64,000 nt of DNA from Aliiroseovarius sediminilitoris (GTDB lineage Bacteria; Pseudomonadota; Alphaproteobacteria; Rhodobacterales; Rhodobacteraceae): the NCBI RefSeq assembly GCF_900109955.1, contig NZ_FOJB01000001.1, positions 2,728,001-2,792,000 on the forward strand. The letters are read 5' to 3'. The notes under the pieces are model-generated. The model was not told the DNA's origin and made no database searches. It saw nothing but the letters and a program-made list of their open reading frames with translations. Below are positions 62,225 to 64,000 of this stretch, piece after piece. How positions within the stretch are numbered: the stretch's first letter is position 1; every line of letters begins with the position of its first letter. The translations under genes were made by a program, and so were the position numbers.

Positions 62225-63116
62225 TGAAACTGGCCGCGCGTTGCAACGCAACGCGCGCTTCTGGCACCCACCCATCCAGTATGACCCATACATGTGGCGC
62301 GTCCGGCCATTCGTCCAGTTCGACCTGACCACCCGCATCTCGCAACCGCTGAGCCATCCGCAGACTTTCATCACGCAGGATTTCGGTTGTCGAGAACTGG
62401 AGGAAAGCTGGAGGTGGTGTCTTGAAGTCATGCAGAACCGGCGACGCGCGTTCGTCATCCGCGGGCTGTTCGCCAAGATAGTTTTCGACCACCAGATCGC
62501 GTCGTTCAGACGGTAAAAGCGGGTCTTTCGTTTTGTTGCTTTCGAACGAAGGCGAGGTGAACCGCAAATCCACAATCGGTGAAAAGGCAAAAACGGCACG
62601 CGGCGCGGGCAGCCGCCCGTCGATCTGGGCAAGCAGCGAAAAGGTCAGCCCGCCTCCTGCGCTGTCCCCGCCGATGATGATGTTTCGCGGCGCGTAGCCA
62701 TTCGCGATCAATGCTTCATAGGTTGTGACACAATCGTCGAGCGCCGCCGGAAACGGATGTTCAGGTGCCTTGCGATAATCCGGAACGCAAATCCGCAGGC
62801 CGGTCAACCACGACAACCTTGCCAGCATTTTTCGATGGGTTTGCGGTGATCCCGCAACAAAGCCGCCGCCATGCAAATATAGAATGACCCTATCATTTGG
62901 CGCGGGGTGCGAAGCCGGGCGGGTTTCGATCCATAAAGCCTTGAGCGAGTTGCCCAACAGGGCGTCGCGATACCAAGCAAACGGTGGTGCATGAAACATC
63001 CAGTCCGCCACAAGCTCTAGTTCACGCCGGGCTGGGCTGATGTCTTTCAAGTGTCGCAGGCGGGTTTTGACAAACAGACGCCCGCAAAGCTTGGCCGCTG
63101 TCAGTTGCCAGCTCAC
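62184..63116 (-). CDS. Alpha/beta hydrolase (HSL-type esterase)
   Basis: The 310-aa enzyme shows the hormone-sensitive-lipase oxyanion motif [12 protein letters not shown]. The nucleophile elbow is GGDSAGGGL with Ser; the acidic member and final His come near [10 protein letters not shown]. Such enzymes are bacterial esterases of family IV acting on short acyl esters. The native substrate is unknown. It starts within the gshB stop region (4-nt overlap), indicating coupled translation with gshB, and ends overlapping comM on the other strand. Confidence 0.87.
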   Translation of the reverse strand: MSWQLTAAKLCGRLFVKTRLRHLKDISPARRELELVADWMFHAPPFAWYRDALLGNSLKALWIETRPASHPAPNDRVILYLHGGGFVAGSPQTHRKMLARLSWLTGLRICVPDYRKAPEHPFPAALDDCVTTYEALIANGYAPRNIIIGGDSAGGGLTFSLLAQIDGRLPAPRAVFAFSPIVDLRFTSPSFESNKTKDPLLPSERRDLVVENYLGEQPADDERASPVLHDFKTPPPAFLQFSTTEILRDESLRMAQRLRDAGGQVELDEWPDAPHVWVILDGWVPEARVALQRAASFINRQFPDGTQGES

Positions 63117-64000
63117 GCCCGGCGTGCCTCGATCGCCTGCCAGATTTTTTCGGCAATGTTCACACCGTCAAACCGCTCCAGTTCCTGAATGCCGGTCGGC
63201 GAGGTCACGTTGATTTCGGTCAGGTAGTCGCCGATCACGTCGATCCCGACGAATATCTGCCCTTTTTCGCGTAAGAGCGGTCCAATTGCAGCGCAAATCT
63301 CCAGGTCGCGTTCCGTCAGCCCGATCTTTTCAGGACGACCGCCCACATGCATGTTGGATCGGGTTTCGCCGGCGGCGGGCACACGGTTGATCGCGCCGAG
63401 TGGCTCACCGTCCACAAGGATGATGCGCTTGTCGCCATTTGACACGTCGGGCAGGAATTTCTGCGCAATCAACGGCTCGCGGTTGATACCCGCAAACAGC
63501 TCGTGCAGAGAGGCAAGGTTGCGGTCATTGGCGTCCAGCCGAAAGACCCCGGCCCCGCCATTTCCGTAAAGCGGTTTCAGGATGATGTCGCCATGCTTGG
63601 CTTTGAACGATTTCAACGTCGCGAAATCGCGCGCGATCATCGTCGGGGGCGTCAGGTCCGGGAACGCCAACACCAGCAGTTTTTCGGGATAGTTTCGCAC
63701 CCAAAACGGATCGTTCACGACCAATGTGTCGGGGTGGATCATGTCCAGAATATGAGTGGTGGTGATGTAGCTCATGTCAAATGGCGGATCCTGCCGCAGC
63801 CAAACGACGTCGAAATCTTTCAGATCAACATCTGTTTGTTCGCCCAGGGAGAAGTGATTTCCGTTCTCGCGGCGCACGGTCAAAGACCAGCCGCGGGCGC
63901 AAACCTTGCCTTCGCGATAGCTCAGATGATCGGGCGTGTAGTAGAACAGCGAATGCCCACGCACCTGTGCCTCTTCCGCAATCCGAAACGTGCTGTCCGC
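63113..64000 (-). CDS. gshB: Glutathione synthetase (5' end missing)
   Basis: The enzyme joins gamma-glutamylcysteine and glycine with ATP. 295 codons are visible; the N-terminal 10-20 residues lie past the right edge, and translation of the last 36 bases keeps the same frame ([17 protein letters not shown]). ATP-grasp features include [17 protein letters not shown] (cited as [12 protein letters not shown]), [17 protein letters not shown] and the C-terminal [19 protein letters not shown]. The internal GTG at 63964 is not a start. It overlaps the hydrolase start by 4 nt. Confidence 0.95.
   Translation of the reverse strand, partial: ADSTFRIAEEAQVRGHSLFYYTPDHLSYREGKVCARGWSLTVRRENGNHFSLGEQTDVDLKDFDVVWLRQDPPFDMSYITTTHILDMIHPDTLVVNDPFWVRNYPEKLLVLAFPDLTPPTMIARDFATLKSFKAKHGDIILKPLYGNGGAGVFRLDANDRNLASLHELFAGINREPLIAQKFLPDVSNGDKRIILVDGEPLGAINRVPAAGETRSNMHVGGRPEKIGLTERDLEICAAIGPLLREKGQIFVGIDVIGDYLTEINVTSPTGIQELERFDGVNIAEKIWQAIEARRA

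Overview
The window looks like chromosomal DNA from a marine-type member of the Rhodobacteraceae (Alphaproteobacteria, roseobacter group). The evidence is the high G+C by eye, the gene content and protein sequences, a SAM-II riboswitch in front of metZ, a TGA-N9-TCA iron box of the Iron-Rhodo type, and a CtrA-like half site TTAACCAT before a comM-like gene. It is densely coding: about 60 protein genes, many joined by 1-8 nt stop/start overlaps. I found no tRNA, rRNA, insertion sequence, prophage or CRISPR array.

Layout. 1-8 kb: the 5' end of a probable folE2, metZ behind a SAM-II riboswitch and terminator, a glutathione transferase, then a minus-strand series fdsB-like, lysoplasmalogenase, ftsY, EamA transporter, yciB. 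8-15 kb: an AlkB-type hydroxylase, then a co-directional stress-type cluster (27-aa membrane microprotein, xpaC, telA, DUF2927 lipoprotein, SPFH-GYF protein, zinc-ribbon membrane protein). 15-16 kb: nitroreductase-dtd. 16-22.7 kb: the cell-elongation operon mreB-mreC-mreD-mrdA-rodA with a 2-hydroxyacid dehydrogenase at its end. 22.9-27.5 kb: MFS transporter, leuA with a leucine-rich leader peptide, and an exported MORN-repeat protein.

27.7-35 kb: nadE, a Tat-type metallo-beta-lactamase-fold protein, DUF1801, a zincin, gltX, a MATE exporter and a gamma-glutamylcyclotransferase-like gene. 34.8-39.5 kb: the glycine cleavage operon gcvT-gcvH-gcvP under a tandem glycine riboswitch, closed by a strong bidirectional terminator. 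39.5-43 kb: an arginine/citrulline catabolic unit (ctlX, rocF, ocd) divergent from its probable Lrp-family regulator. 43-47.3 kb: trxC and an iron-box-controlled DUF1111/imelysin/DUF1513 operon. 47.3-53.2 kb: a DMGDH-like flavoprotein, a zincin lipoprotein, a D-2-hydroxyacid dehydrogenase, an SH3 protein and a cation diffusion facilitator. 53.2-64 kb: M3 peptidase, GNAT, ThiF/MoeB-like, dut, coaBC, ChaN-like, cobU plus a phosphoglycerate-mutase-type phosphatase, comM, an alpha/beta hydrolase and the 3' part of gshB.

Glycine and C1 metabolism recur (gcv operon, DMGDH-like enzyme, hydroxyacid dehydrogenases), as does amino-acid-sensing RNA control (SAM, glycine, leucine). The least understood coherent unit is the xpaC-telA-SPFH-zinc-ribbon cluster with its microprotein. 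Gaps between annotated features are short. The longest stretch with nothing assigned is 9220-9461.
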